A DNA stretch of 64,000 nt, from positions 124,001-188,000 of the forward strand of contig NZ_BPQE01000011.1 in NCBI RefSeq assembly GCF_022179085.1, read 5' to 3'. Below, piece by piece: positions 26,988 to 36,221 of this stretch. The notes under the pieces were generated by a model. The model saw nothing but the letters and a program-made list of their open reading frames with translations, did not search any database and was not told the DNA's origin. The stretch's first letter is position 1. Each line of letters opens with the position of its first letter. The position numbers and the translations under genes are program-made. Origin of the DNA: Methylobacterium aerolatum (GTDB lineage: Bacteria > Pseudomonadota > Alphaproteobacteria > Rhizobiales > Beijerinckiaceae).

Positions 26988-27860
26988 TCAGAACACCGGC
27001 ATCGCGCCCGCGACGGTGATGAGCGCACCGGAGGTGTAGCTGCTCTCCTCGGAGGCCAGCATCACGTAGGCCGAGGCGAGTTCCGCCGGCTGGCCGGGGC
27101 GCCCGAAGGGCACTTGGCTGCCGAAGGTCTTCACGGCCTCATCGCTCATGCCGGCGGGGATGAACGGCGTCCAGATCGGTCCCGGCAGGACGCCGTTCAC
27201 CCGGATGCCCTTCTCGGCCAGCAACTGGGAGAGGCTAAGCACCATGTTGCTCAGTGCTCCCTTCGTGGCGCTGTAGGAGAGCAGCGTCGGCATCGGGTGC
27301 TTCGAGTTCACCGAGGAGGTGAAGATCACCGAGGCGCCGGGCTTCAGGTGCGGCAACGCCGCCTTCGTCACGTAGAACGATCCGAACACGTTCGTGCGGA
27401 AATGGTCCTCGAAGATCTGGTCCTCGATTTCCTCCAGGGTTTTGGCCGGCTGCTGGAACGCGCCGTTGTTCACAACGACGTCGAGGCGGCCGAAGGTCTC
27501 GACGGTCTTGGCGACGCTATCGCGGGCATAGGCAGATTGCTTCAGGTCGCCGGGGAGAAGGAGGGCGCGGCGGCCCGCCTTCTCGACCCACTGGGCCACG
27601 GCCTCCGCATCCGCCTGCTCATCGGGCAGGTACGAGATGGCGACGTCCGCGCCCTCGCGGGCATAGGCGATGGCCACGGCCCGGCCGATGCCCGAATCGC
27701 CGCCGGTGATCAGCGCCGCCTGTCCGCTCAGCTTGCCGGAGCCCTTGTAGCTCTCCTCCCCGTGGTCGGGATCGGGGCTCATCTTGCCGGTCTTTCCGGG
27801 GAAGCTCTGCGGCTGGGCGTCGAAGGGCGGGCGCGGATACTTGTGGAGCGGATCGGTCAT
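26988..27860 (-). CDS. Short-chain dehydrogenase/reductase (YghA/general-stress type)
   Basis: A 290-residue SDR. The extended, charged N-terminus (MTDPLHKYPRPPFDAQPQSF) precedes the Rossmann motif ITGGDSGIGRAVAI. NNGAFQQ and the active-site serine region FTSSVNSKHP follow, then the catalytic YSATKGALSN (Tyr-x3-Lys). The N-terminal extension is typical of the YghA/YdaD general-stress SDR branch that uses NADP(H) on unknown carbonyl substrates. The start gives the family's usual length. It is convergent with the Crp gene. Confidence 0.87.
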   Translation of the reverse strand: MTDPLHKYPRPPFDAQPQSFPGKTGKMSPDPDHGEESYKGSGKLSGQAALITGGDSGIGRAVAIAYAREGADVAISYLPDEQADAEAVAQWVEKAGRRALLLPGDLKQSAYARDSVAKTVETFGRLDVVVNNGAFQQPAKTLEEIEDQIFEDHFRTNVFGSFYVTKAALPHLKPGASVIFTSSVNSKHPMPTLLSYSATKGALSNMVLSLSQLLAEKGIRVNGVLPGPIWTPFIPAGMSDEAVKTFGSQVPFGRPGQPAELASAYVMLASEESSYTSGALITVAGAMPVF

Positions 27861-27978
27861 CGGAGGTCCGTGCTGACGGGAATGCCCGCACAACCTGTGT
27901 TCGGATCGAGCGTTCCCGGGTGCCCGCCACGCCGTGGCGATCCGACGCGAGGGCGGCGGAGCGCGCGCGGCCTCGCCG

Positions 27979-28902
27979 CTACGGGGCCTTCAGCACCGCC
28001 CGGCAGGCGGAGGGAAGGGCCGCCATGGTCATCGGCGGCTTGGGCTTGGGCGCGACCTTCGGGGGCTTCGGATGGAGCACCTTGTCCGAGAACCAGTAGC
28101 TCAGGTCGTCGCAACCGTCGCCGGTGGGCGGCGGGTCCTGCGATTGGCACTCCGACTGCCCGGCGGGGCAGCTTAGGCGGATATGGTAGTGATAGTTGTG
28201 CCCGTACATCGGGCGCACCTTCGACAGCCAGCGGCCACCGCCGCCGGATTCCCGGCACAGGGCCTTCTTGATCGCCGCGTTGACGAAGATGCGCTCCACC
28301 TCGGGCTGCTCGGCGGTGAGCTTGATGAGCTGAAGGTGCTGGGGTGTCCAGACGCCGGGGTCGATGTCGAGGCGGTCCGGGCGGACCATATCGGTGGCGG
28401 AGGTCTCCTCGCGCTCGGCCCGGCTCATCCGGTGATCCGGCATCGGGGTGAGCCAGACGTCGGCGTCGATGCCGATCTGGTGGGAGGCATGGCCCGTGAT
28501 CATCGGCCCGCCCCGGGGCTGGGCCATGTCGCCGACGAGCAGGCCGGGCCATCCCACCCGCGTCGCATTCTCGGACAGGCGCTCGATGAAATCGACGAGC
28601 TGGGGCGTGCCCCACATCCGGTTGCGTGAGGGCCGCATCACCTGCCAATGCGGGCCGTCGAGGGGCAGGGCCTCGCCGCCGGAGAAACAGCCCTTGGCAT
28701 AGAAGCCGTAGATGTGCGCCGGGCCGGACGAGGCGCGGGTCACGCGGCCGAAGAGGGCCTTGGCCGGCGTCGAGGGCGCGTCGGGATTCTCGAGCGGCGG
28801 CAGCGGTTTCGGGTTGACGCTTCCCCTGTCCTGGGCTGACGCCGCACCCGGCAGGGCGAGCGCGGCGAGGGCCGTGAGGCAGGCGAGGCGCGAGAGCGTC
28901 AT
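27979..28902 (-). CDS. mepA: Penicillin-insensitive murein endopeptidase MepA
   Basis: A 307-residue periplasmic zinc peptidase that cuts D-alanyl-meso-diaminopimelyl cross-links in peptidoglycan. It has a signal peptide (cleavage near ASAQDR). The zinc-site motifs are visible as TGHASHQIGIDADVWL and YGHNYHYHIRLSC. The family region WPGLLVGDMAQPRGGPM is also intact. The C-terminal tail is Lys/Pro rich (KPPKVAPKPKPP). Length and motif order are normal for the family. It stands alone in a minus-strand run. Confidence 0.93.
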   Translation of the reverse strand: MTLSRLACLTALAALALPGAASAQDRGSVNPKPLPPLENPDAPSTPAKALFGRVTRASSGPAHIYGFYAKGCFSGGEALPLDGPHWQVMRPSRNRMWGTPQLVDFIERLSENATRVGWPGLLVGDMAQPRGGPMITGHASHQIGIDADVWLTPMPDHRMSRAEREETSATDMVRPDRLDIDPGVWTPQHLQLIKLTAEQPEVERIFVNAAIKKALCRESGGGGRWLSKVRPMYGHNYHYHIRLSCPAGQSECQSQDPPPTGDGCDDLSYWFSDKVLHPKPPKVAPKPKPPMTMAALPSACRAVLKAP

Positions 28903-28996
28903 GCGGGCGTGGGTCCGAAAGGGCAGGGCCCGGAGCGTGGCCGGTGAGAGCGGCGATTTTCAGGCGGGCCCCGCACGACGGCTCCGGGACCCGGCC

Positions 28997-29614
28997 TCAC
29001 CCCTTCGAGGGGCCGCACCAGCCCGGCAGGTATCCCGCATCCTTGGATTTCGCGAGCGCCAGCGCCTTCTCCATCGCGGCGGAGAAATCGTCCTCAATGC
29101 GCTTCCCCTTGATGTTCCGGCGCAGGAAGTCGGCCCAGAGGAACTCGCTGAACGGCGTCGTGTCCTTGGCGAAGCCGCCCGCCCGGCGCAGCTCGCCCGC
29201 GAGGCTGCGGAACGGATCGTCCTTCAGGTCCGCGATCGCCTTCGGAATGTCGTCGAAATCCTGCCGCTCCCCGTCGTGGTCGTAGGGGTGAACCCAGGAC
29301 TTGTGGTCGCACACCGTCCAGAAGGCGTCCTTGTCGAGCTTGTGCAGGTCCGCGACCACCGTCACCAGCACGGTCTCCACTCCCTCTTCCAACAGGGCGC
29401 GGGACAGGTGGTGGTGGTCGATGAGGTAGTGGTGCTTCTTCGGCCCGAGCAGGGTCGGGATCATGTGGGCGCCGAGGAAAGCGCGCTTCTTCTCGGGATC
29501 GTAGTCCCGCCAGCGGCGGCGCTTCTCCTGCACCTCCCGCAGGCCTACCGTCATCTGTGTCGGGCGCAGCTCCGCGATCGGGACCGACTTCAGCAACGGT
29601 TCGCGGTTGGCCAT
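28997..29614 (-). CDS. ParB-like nuclease-fold protein (ParBc_2 family)
   Basis: A 205-residue protein. Its N-terminal half (LKSVPIAELRPTQMTVGLRE, LIDHHHLSRALLEEGV) fits the PF08857-type putative ParB-like domain. This is a stand-alone family distinct from chromosome-partition ParB. The rest contains FWTVCDHKSWVHPYDHDGE and a conserved tail SKDAGYLPGWCGPSKG. No DNA-binding HTH is visible. Function is unknown; it is not part of a parAB locus here. Confidence 0.78.
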   Translation of the reverse strand: MANREPLLKSVPIAELRPTQMTVGLREVQEKRRRWRDYDPEKKRAFLGAHMIPTLLGPKKHHYLIDHHHLSRALLEEGVETVLVTVVADLHKLDKDAFWTVCDHKSWVHPYDHDGERQDFDDIPKAIADLKDDPFRSLAGELRRAGGFAKDTTPFSEFLWADFLRRNIKGKRIEDDFSAAMEKALALAKSKDAGYLPGWCGPSKG

Positions 29615-29709
29615 CGGTCGTCCTCTCCGGGTGCGTCGAGAGACCGCGACTTAGGTCATGACACCATCGGAGGCCACGCACGGCCCGGAAAGCCCCTGTG
29701 ATTGTACGA

Positions 29710-29937
29710 TCACGATTTGCCGAGGTGGCCCCGCCGCGCGGCGTCGAGGACGAAGAGGCGGATCGCGGAAGACAGGTTGCTCTCGCCCCGTCCGGCGTCG
29801 ATGGCGCCCACCACCGCTTGCACCGAGCGGCCCTCCGCCGTGGCGAGATCGGTGAGCGCCCGCCAGAACGCATCCTCCAGCGACACGCTGGTCCGATGCC
29901 CGGCGATCATCACCGAGCGCTTGACGATGCCGCCCAC
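29710..29937 (-). CDS. Ribbon-helix-helix domain protein
   Basis: A 75-residue protein with the RHH_4-type pattern: VMIAGHRTSVSLEDAFWRAL then EGRSVQAVVGAID and SNLSSAIRLFVLDAA. The family is a presumed DNA-binding fold found widely in alphaproteobacteria, often beside DUF4169. It begins 12 bp after the DUF4169 stop on the same strand, so the two form a small operon. Target unknown; no toxin partner is seen. Confidence 0.82.
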   Translation of the reverse strand: MGGIVKRSVMIAGHRTSVSLEDAFWRALTDLATAEGRSVQAVVGAIDAGRGESNLSSAIRLFVLDAARRGHLGKS

Positions 29938-29949
29938 GGGACGGCCGCC

Positions 29950-30147
29950 TCAGTCCCCGGCCCCGTCCTCCGGCCGCTCCAGGCGATGGCCCTCATGGCG
30001 GGTCTCCTCCAGCGCCTTGCGCTTCTGCTGGAGGGTCTTCGCCTTCTTGGGGCGGCCGAAGGCGATGCGGTTCTCCTCCGCCTTCGTCTCGGCCTCCGCA
30101 CGGGCGCGGGCCTTGCGAACCTGCCGCAGGTTGACGATCTCGCCCAT
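29950..30147 (-). CDS. DUF4169 family protein
   Basis: A 65-residue, highly charged protein starting MGEIVNLRQVRKARARA with a predicted long helix (EAETKAEENRIAFGRPKKAK). It matches the DUF4169 pattern of Hyphomicrobiales. It is paired with the RHH protein downstream. A family A repeat lies immediately upstream of the gene, within the promoter region shared with the fumC 3' end. Function unknown. Confidence 0.8.
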   Translation of the reverse strand: MGEIVNLRQVRKARARAEAETKAEENRIAFGRPKKAKTLQQKRKALEETRHEGHRLERPEDGAGD

Positions 30148-30179
30148 CGCTCACGCCTCCATTCCTGCGTGTCTTACCC

Positions 30180-30272
30180 GCCATCGCGAGCGGAGCGAAG
30201 CAATCCAGGGTAGCGGGCCGCGTCCGACCCGAGCGCATCCCCGGCTTGCTTCGCCCACGCGCGCGACGATGG
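30180..30272. repeat. Dispersed inverted repeat (family A), full copy
   Basis: The left arm GCGAGCGGAGCGAAGCAATC is standard. The right arm is altered (GCTTGCTTCGCCCACGCGCG) but ends in the usual GACGATGG-type boundary. It fills most of the gap between DUF4169 and fumC. Confidence 0.75.
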
Positions 30273-30278
30273 TGACGG

Positions 30279-31688
30279 TCACTCCGCGCTCGGCGCCAGC
30301 ATCGTCTCCGGCCGCACCACGCGCTCGAACTCCTCCTCGGTGACGTAGCCGAGGCGAAGGGCCTCCTCCTTCAGGGTCGTGCCGTTCTTGTGCGCCGTCT
30401 TGGCGATGGTGGCCGCCTTGTCGTAGCCGATGGAGGGCGCCAGCGCCGTCACCAGCATGAGCGAGCGGCTCATCAGGTCGGCGATCTTGTCCTCGTTGGC
30501 CTTGATGCCGACGACGCAGTTGTCGGTGAAGCTCACCGCCGCGTCGGCGAGGAGCCGCACCGATTGCAGCACCGCGTTGGCGATCACCGGCTTGAACACG
30601 TTGAGCTCGAAGTTGCCTTGGCTGCCGGCGAAGCTCACCGTGGTGCCGTTGCCGATCACTTGGGCGCAGACCATGGTCAGCGCCTCGCACTGGGTCGGGT
30701 TGACCTTGCCCGGCATGATCGACGAGCCCGGCTCGTTCTCCGGCAGGGACAGCTCCCCGAGGCCCGAGCGCGGGCCCGAGCCGAGGAGCCGGATGTCCTG
30801 GGCGATCTTGAACAGGCCGGCGGCGAGCGCCGAGAGCGCGCCTTGCGTGAACACCAGGGCGTCGTGGGTGGCCAGCGCCTCGAATTTGTTCTGCGCCGAG
30901 GTGAAGGGCAGGCCGGTCAGCTCCGCGACCTTCGCGGCAAAGCGATCGGCGAATTCGGGGTGGGCGTTGAGACCGGTGCCCACCGCCGTGCCGCCCTGCG
31001 CCAGGGCGAGAACGCCCGGCAGGGTCGCGGCGACGCGGGCGCCGCCGAGCGCCACCTGGGCGGCGTAGCCCGAAAATTCCTGGCCGAGGGAGACCGGCGT
31101 CGCGTCCTGCAGGTGGGTGCGGCCGATCTTCACGATGCCCTCGAAGGACTTCGCCTTCGCATCCAGCGCCGAGTGCAGGTGCGTCAGCGCCGGCATCAGC
31201 CGCCCGTCGATCTCCCGCGCCACGGCGATGTGCATCGCGGTGGGGAAGGTGTCGTTGGAGGACTGGCCCCGGTTGCAGTGGTCGTTGGGGTGGATCGGGC
31301 TCTTGCCGCCCCGCTGGCCGCCGAGCGACTCGTTGGCGAGGCTCGCGATCACCTCGTTGGCGTTCATGTTGGACTGGGTGCCCGAACCGGTCTGCCAGAC
31401 CACCAGGGGAAACTCGTCGTCGTGCTCGCCTTTCACCACGGTGGACGCGGCGGCGGCAATGGCATCGGCGAGTTGCGGCTCGAGGACGCCGAGATCCTTG
31501 TTCACGAGGGCCGCCGCCTGCTTCACGAGGCCGAGCGCATGGACCAGCGGCGCCGGCATGTGCTCGGTGCCGATCTTGAAGTTCTGGATCGAGCGCTGCG
31601 TCTGCGCACCCCAGTAGCGATGGGCCGGGACCTCGATCGGGCCGAAGGTGTCCGATTCGGTGCGGGTCGCGGTTTCGGTGGGCGACAT
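30279..31688 (-). CDS. fumC: Fumarate hydratase class II
   Basis: FumC interconverts fumarate and malate in the TCA cycle without an iron-sulfur cluster. The 469-residue length is normal. The superfamily signature [13 protein letters not shown] is intact, as are [16 protein letters not shown] and the [18 protein letters not shown] substrate-binding segment. The start [12 protein letters not shown] precedes the family N-terminus [16 protein letters not shown]. It is monocistronic, divergent from the P450 gene. Confidence 0.96.
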   Translation of the reverse strand: MSPTETATRTESDTFGPIEVPAHRYWGAQTQRSIQNFKIGTEHMPAPLVHALGLVKQAAALVNKDLGVLEPQLADAIAAAASTVVKGEHDDEFPLVVWQTGSGTQSNMNANEVIASLANESLGGQRGGKSPIHPNDHCNRGQSSNDTFPTAMHIAVAREIDGRLMPALTHLHSALDAKAKSFEGIVKIGRTHLQDATPVSLGQEFSGYAAQVALGGARVAATLPGVLALAQGGTAVGTGLNAHPEFADRFAAKVAELTGLPFTSAQNKFEALATHDALVFTQGALSALAAGLFKIAQDIRLLGSGPRSGLGELSLPENEPGSSIMPGKVNPTQCEALTMVCAQVIGNGTTVSFAGSQGNFELNVFKPVIANAVLQSVRLLADAAVSFTDNCVVGIKANEDKIADLMSRSLMLVTALAPSIGYDKAATIAKTAHKNGTTLKEEALRLGYVTEEEFERVVRPETMLAPSAE

Positions 31689-31747
31689 CGTGGCCTCTAC
31701 GTTGGTGCGGTGCGGTGCCTACTTAACGGGGATGCGGCGCGAGCGCG

Positions 31748-33295
31748 ATGCCGCATGGTCCGCGCCGCCCGACATCCGGGCCGCTCTGTCCACGGCATTC
31801 ATGGCCCCTCGGGGCCGAAACCCACCGGACTTGTGGAGCGACGAGCCTGACCCTCTCCCAGACGGCCCCCCAGACACGATCATCGGGCACTCGCGCACCC
31901 GGGAACGCTGCACCGGAGCCGGAGGATGGCGCGGTCGCGGAGCGCTTCCGGCCGCCTGTTCCGCCGCCCCTGACGCAGCCCCTCGGCCTGTTCGAATTCC
32001 TGCGCGCCGCCCGCCGCAACCCGATCACCACCTGGACCGATGCCCATTTCCGCCTCCCCGTCGTGGCGGCAGAGGGGGCGATGGGGCGGATCACCGTGGT
32101 GAGCGAGCCCTCCCTGATCCGCCAGGTGCTGATCGACAAGGCCGACGCCTATCGCAAGGACGACCTCCAGCGCCGGGTGCTCGCCCCGGGCCTCGGCAAC
32201 GGACTCCTCAGCGCCGAGGGCGACGAGTGGCGCCTGCAGCGGCGCACCCTCGCGCCGATCTTCTCCGTGCGCACCGTCCGCAGCTTCGAGGCGGCGATGA
32301 ATGCCGCCGGCGCGCGCCTCGCCCGGCGGCTGAGGCGGCGGGACGGGGTGCGGGTCGATGTGGCGTTGGAGATGACGCGGGCCACCCTCGACGTGCTGGA
32401 GCGGACGATCTTCACGCAAGGGTTGCCCGGCGATCCCGACGCCCTCGGGCGCGCGATCACCCGCTTCCTGGAGGCTGTCGGACCGATCGATCCCCTCGAC
32501 GTGTTCGGCCTGCCCGATTTCGTGCCGCGCATCGGACGGTTGCGCGCCCGCCCCGCCGGCCGGTTCTTCGCGGAGATGGTGGACGACCTGATTACCCGGC
32601 GCCGGGCGCTGATGCAGGAAGGCGAGGCCCCGCAGGATCTCCTGACCCTCCTCATCGCGGCCCAGGATCCCGAGACCGGCAACGGCCTCTCGGATCTCGC
32701 GGTGCGGGCCAACATCGTCACCTTCATCGCCGCCGGTCACGAGACCACGGCGAACGCCCTGACCTGGGCGCTGTACTGCCTCTCCGGCGACGGGGCCGCG
32801 CAGAGCCGTGTGGAGGCCGAGGTCGATGCGGCCGGGGATGGGGATTTCACACCCGACGCGCTGCCCTACACCCGCGCGGTGGTCGAGGAGGGGATGAGGC
32901 TGTTCCCGCCGGTCCCGTTCCTCAGCCGCCAGGCGATCCGGGAGGACCGATTCGGCCGGATCAAGGTGCCCCGGAACTCCCTGGTGCTGATCGCCCCGTG
33001 GGTGCTGCACCGGCACCGCCTGCTCTGGGACGAGCCCGACGCCTTCATGCCCGAGCGCTTCCTGCCGGAGAACCGCGACCGCATCGCCCGCTTCACCTAC
33101 CTGCCCTTCGGCGCCGGTCCGCGGGTGTGCATCGGGCTGAGCTTCTCGGTGCAGGAGGCGACCATTCTCCTCGCCCACATCGTCCGCGCCGTGCGCCTCC
33201 GTCTGCCGGAGGACCATCCGCCGGTGATGCCGCTCCACCGCGTGACCCTGCGGCCCGAACACGGGCTGCGCATGGATGCGACGGCGAGGGGGTGA
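31748..33295 (+). CDS. Cytochrome P450
   Basis: A complete, soluble-looking P450. The I-helix oxygen motif AAGHETTANAL, the K-helix E-x-x-R in EEGMRLFPP, and the haem loop FGAGPRVCIG (Cys461 counted from the first ATG) are intact. The PERFLPENR meander sequence is also present. Redox partners (ferredoxin, reductase) are not adjacent. The first about 70 residues are Pro/Arg rich and unlike a P450. No closer ATG, GTG or TTG precedes the core at LGLFEFLRAARRNP, so the true start is uncertain. The best subfamily impression is fatty-acid or alkane hydroxylase-like, which is weak inference. It stands between fumC and sspB. Confidence 0.88.
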   Translation: MPHGPRRPTSGPLCPRHSWPLGAETHRTCGATSLTLSQTAPQTRSSGTRAPGNAAPEPEDGAVAERFRPPVPPPLTQPLGLFEFLRAARRNPITTWTDAHFRLPVVAAEGAMGRITVVSEPSLIRQVLIDKADAYRKDDLQRRVLAPGLGNGLLSAEGDEWRLQRRTLAPIFSVRTVRSFEAAMNAAGARLARRLRRRDGVRVDVALEMTRATLDVLERTIFTQGLPGDPDALGRAITRFLEAVGPIDPLDVFGLPDFVPRIGRLRARPAGRFFAEMVDDLITRRRALMQEGEAPQDLLTLLIAAQDPETGNGLSDLAVRANIVTFIAAGHETTANALTWALYCLSGDGAAQSRVEAEVDAAGDGDFTPDALPYTRAVVEEGMRLFPPVPFLSRQAIREDRFGRIKVPRNSLVLIAPWVLHRHRLLWDEPDAFMPERFLPENRDRIARFTYLPFGAGPRVCIGLSFSVQEATILLAHIVRAVRLRLPEDHPPVMPLHRVTLRPEHGLRMDATARG

Positions 33296-33457
33296 GTGCG
33301 GCCGTCGTGCGGTTGATGCGGGCGGGAAGACGCCTGCCCGTCACCGCGGGCGACGGGACGCAATCCGAGGCCGGCGCAACGCCCTTCGGTAGACCGCTCT
33401 CCGGGACCGCGTCCCCGCATGCGCGCGGACGACGGGGTGTCCGCGCCGCCGGTCCCG

Positions 33458-34087
33458 TCAGCTCTTCTTGCGGAACGCGTCCAGGCTGACGACCTCGGCG
33501 CTGCCCTCTTCGCCATCCTTCTTGGCGGCGGGGCGGGCGGCCTTGTCGTCGCCCTTCCCGTCCGCCTTGCCCTGGGCGGCGGGCGCCGGCAGCACGGTCG
33601 GGACGGTGTTGCCGCCGATCGTCGCGAGACCGGTGCCGGTCTTCGGCTTGACCTCGCCCGGTTCGGAGCCCGCGCCGCGGGGGCCGTTCTTGGCGGCCGC
33701 CAAATCCGGTTCGCCAACCTCGTTCGCCCCGTCACCCAGGTCGAACTTCAGGCCGAACTGCACGGAGGGGTCGAAGAAGCCGGAGAGAGCATCGAAGGGC
33801 ACCAGCAACCGCTCCGGCACACCGGAGAAGGAGAGGCCGACCTCGAAGGCGTGCTCGGTAACGTTCAGGTCCCAGAATTGGTGCTGCAGGACGATGGTCA
33901 TGTCCTGCGGGTACTTTTCGCGCAGCGCCTGCGAGATTCGCACGCCCGGCGCCTCGGTGCGGAACGAGACATAGAAGTGGTGCTCGCCCATCAAGCCGTT
34001 CTGGGCGGCGTCCGTGAGCACCTTGCGGACAACGCCGCGCAGGGCGTCCTGCACGAGGAGGTCGTAGCGAATCAGATCGTCTGCCAT
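33458..34087 (-). CDS. sspB: SspB-family ClpXP proteolysis adaptor (alpha type)
   Basis: A 209-residue protein with the SspB-alpha domain at residues 1-120 (IRYDLLVQDALRGVVRKVL, HHFYVSFRTEAPGV and YPQDMTIVLQHQFWDLNV). A long disordered linker follows, and a C-terminal tail EVVSLDAFRKKS plays the part of the ClpX-binding XB motif. SspB tethers ssrA-tagged proteins to ClpXP. The gene lies about 60 bp downstream of the tmRNA gene on the same strand, linking the tag-maker and tag-reader physically. Length and architecture are normal for Hyphomicrobiales. Confidence 0.92.
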   Translation of the reverse strand: MADDLIRYDLLVQDALRGVVRKVLTDAAQNGLMGEHHFYVSFRTEAPGVRISQALREKYPQDMTIVLQHQFWDLNVTEHAFEVGLSFSGVPERLLVPFDALSGFFDPSVQFGLKFDLGDGANEVGEPDLAAAKNGPRGAGSEPGEVKPKTGTGLATIGGNTVPTVLPAPAAQGKADGKGDDKAARPAAKKDGEEGSAEVVSLDAFRKKS

Positions 34088-34149
34088 TCTGCGTTCGCTT
34101 TGCCCGACCCGTCCGCCACCCGGGTTGGGCCGGGGACCATGAAATTCAA

Positions 34150-34494
34150 AAGTGGAGGCTTCTGTTGCCAGGTGCCTCCGAACCCCGCCTATGCGGTGCT
34201 ACCCGCTAGGACTTTAGGTCGGTATTGGGGACCGCTTACGCGGCCACCGCCACCGGAGCAAAGTTGTCGTTGGCAACTATTGCAAAGGCCCGATAACGGC
34301 GGAACCATGCCGAGCGAAAGCTCTACCTTTACGCCCTCGTCGATCCTATTTCGCCCCCGCCGAAGCCCAGTCGGGTGGTCCGCGGCCTTGCGGCCATCGG
34401 TCCTGGGCTTGGGTGGAGGCGCCGGGTACCGCCCCCGGGTCCGATAGGTTTATTTCGAAGAACGTTTATCGCCATAGCCGGTCTTGCGACCGGC
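34150..34494 (-). ncRNA. ssrA: tmRNA (ssrA), circularly permuted two-piece type
   Basis: The minus strand encodes the tag GCC AAC GAC AAC TTT and onward at 34274-34236, reading ANDNFAPVAVAA then TAA, preceded by the usual TAGTT context. The coding piece starts GGGGGCG at 34358. It pairs over seven bases, with a G3-U70 pair typical of alanine-charged tmRNA, to CGCCTCC (34421-34415) of the acceptor piece, which is followed by ACC. The CCA is not fully encoded. A T-arm CCGGG/CCCGG is visible near 34422-34438. The acceptor piece therefore lies upstream of the coding piece, as in alphaproteobacterial permuted genes, with about 53 bp of intervening sequence. A hairpin with a GCAA loop opens the transcript, and a GGAGGC/GCCTCC hairpin followed by T-rich sequence ends it. 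Exact ends are estimated. Confidence 0.92.
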
Positions 34495-34500
34495 AAGGGG

Positions 34501-34529
34501 AATATAGAGGGGATCGCCCCGGTTTTGAA
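34501..34529 (-). promoter_or_regulatory. Candidate ssrA promoter
   Basis: On the minus strand, TTCAAA (34529-34524) and TATATT (34506-34501) are separated by 17 bases. This places the start near 34494, just before the hairpin that opens the pre-tmRNA. The -10 box matches the sigma-70 consensus at five of six positions and the -35 box at four of six. Confidence 0.55.
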
Positions 34530-34548
34530 GCCCGATCACGCGCTAACC

Positions 34549-35355
34549 GTGCCCGAGCTTTCGGGTGAGCCGGAGAGTGTGGCGCCGGACGCACCATCGC
34601 GCCCTCGAGCGGGCGGCCGGGCGTGGCTGCAACTGGCCGGGATGCTGTGGGTCGGCCTGGCCTGCCTGGGGGCGGCGAGCGTCGCCTCGATCGTCGTGGT
34701 CCGGGTGGGTTTCGACCTCTGGTACGGGATCGATCCGTTCCTGCCGACCGCCCGGCGGCCCTTCGTGGGCCCGGTTCAGCTGGCGCACCGGGCCTTCGCG
34801 GTCGATGCCCTGCGCCAGATCCTGCTCGCCGCCTTCGTCATCGCGTGGGCGCGACGGCGTGAGCCGAAGGGCTGGCGACGCCGCCTCGCCCTCGACCGGG
34901 AGAAGCCGAACGGACTGCGGCCCGTCCTGCTTCTGACGATCCTACTGTTCTGGCCGATCCTGCACATCGCCTGGGTCACGGGCACGGCGGACCTGTTCGG
35001 GGCGAGCTTCGGGAAGGGCATGAGGCTGTCCCCCTTCATGGACCGGACGGCGGTGATCGCGTGGCTCATCTACCTCACCGTGATGGCACCGCTGGCCGAG
35101 GAACTCCTCGTGCGCGGCGAGATGTATCACCGGGCGAGGGGCGCCCTCGGCCCGGCCTGGGCGGTGGCGGTGACGGCCGTCGTCTTCGCGGCGGCCCACG
35201 TCTCGTCCTTCGGCCTCGCGCGGCCGGTCTCCCTCCTCCCGCTCGCCGTCGCCCTCGGCCTGCTGCGGTGGAAGACCGGGCGGCTTTGGCCGTGCATCGC
35301 CCTCCACGGGTGGTCCAACCTCGCGCTGGTCGTTTACCTCCTCTGGCCGCATTGA
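34549..35355 (+). CDS. CPBP-family intramembrane glutamic protease
   Basis: A membrane protein with about seven or eight hydrophobic helices and the CPBP/Abi (CAAX-protease-like) motifs. These are the double glutamate [25 protein letters not shown], and [11 protein letters not shown] with the H-x3-N motif. Such proteases cleave membrane-embedded or prenylated substrates, or act in bacteriocin self-immunity. Its substrate is unknown. The start is uncertain: a GTG at 34549 clears the divergent ssrA promoter, while a TTG at 34525 would overlap it. The gene heads a plus-strand run leading into thyA. Confidence 0.83.
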   Translation: MPELSGEPESVAPDAPSRPRAGGRAWLQLAGMLWVGLACLGAASVASIVVVRVGFDLWYGIDPFLPTARRPFVGPVQLAHRAFAVDALRQILLAAFVIAWARRREPKGWRRRLALDREKPNGLRPVLLLTILLFWPILHIAWVTGTADLFGASFGKGMRLSPFMDRTAVIAWLIYLTVMAPLAEELLVRGEMYHRARGALGPAWAVAVTAVVFAAAHVSSFGLARPVSLLPLAVALGLLRWKTGRLWPCIALHGWSNLALVVYLLWPH

Positions 35356-35422
35356 CGCCCCCGGCGGTGGACAGGCGCCGCGCGGGGTTGCCCCCGGCAG
35401 CCCGTTCCCGCAGGCTCAGGGA

Positions 35423-36217
35423 ATGGACGCATACCAAAACCTGCTCCGCCGGATCCTCGATGAGGGGGTGGCCAAGGAGGATCGCACCGGCACCGGGACC
35501 CTGTCGGTCTTCGGCCACCAGATGCGGTTCGACCTGAGCGAGGGGTTCCCCCTCGTGACGACGAAGCGGCTGCACCTGCGCTCCATCGTCCACGAACTGC
35601 TGTGGTTTCTCGCGGGAGACACCAACGTCGGATACCTGCGCGAGAACGGCGTGACGATCTGGGACGAATGGGCGGATGCGGACGGAGAACTCGGCCCCGT
35701 CTACGGGCGCCAGTGGCGCTCCTGGGAGAAGCCCGGCGGCGGCACCGTCGATCAGATCCGGTGGGTGCTCGACGAGATCGCCCGCAACCCCGATTCGCGC
35801 CGGCTCGTGGTGTCCGCCTGGAACCCGGCCGATCTGGACAGGATGGCGCTCGCGCCCTGCCACTGCCTCTTCCAGTTCTATGTGGCGGAGGGGCGGCTCT
35901 CCTGCCAGCTGTACCAGCGCTCGGCCGACGCCTTCCTCGGCGTCCCGTTCAACATCGCCAGCTACGCCCTGCTGACGCAAATGGTCGCGCAGGTCTCCGG
36001 CCTCGCCCCGGGGGACTTCGTGCACAGCTTCGGGGACGTGCACCTCTACCGCAACCACCTCGCCCAGACCCGGACCCTGCTGGAGCGCACACCCCGGCCG
36101 CTGCCGCACCTGCGGCTAAACCCGGCGGTGCGCGACCTCTTCGCCTTCCGGTACGACGACATCGCGGTGGAGGGGTACGATCCGCACCCGGCCATCTCCG
36201 CTCCCGTGGCGGTCTGA
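35423..36217 (+). CDS. thyA: Thymidylate synthase
   Basis: ThyA methylates dUMP to dTMP with methylene-tetrahydrofolate. The 264-residue length equals that of E. coli, and the catalytic cysteine falls at residue 146 in [28 protein letters not shown], the substrate-binding [14 protein letters not shown] and the [14 protein letters not shown] segments are all intact. folA follows four bases after the stop, so the oxidised folate product can be recycled by a cotranscribed partner. Confidence 0.97.
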   Translation: MDAYQNLLRRILDEGVAKEDRTGTGTLSVFGHQMRFDLSEGFPLVTTKRLHLRSIVHELLWFLAGDTNVGYLRENGVTIWDEWADADGELGPVYGRQWRSWEKPGGGTVDQIRWVLDEIARNPDSRRLVVSAWNPADLDRMALAPCHCLFQFYVAEGRLSCQLYQRSADAFLGVPFNIASYALLTQMVAQVSGLAPGDFVHSFGDVHLYRNHLAQTRTLLERTPRPLPHLRLNPAVRDLFAFRYDDIAVEGYDPHPAISAPVAV

Positions 36218-36221
36218 GCGC

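Noticed and set aside
28997-29614. ParB-like gene as a plasmid or chromosome partition locus
   Set aside because: It belongs to a stand-alone ParB-like family, with no parA, parS-like repeats or replication genes nearby.
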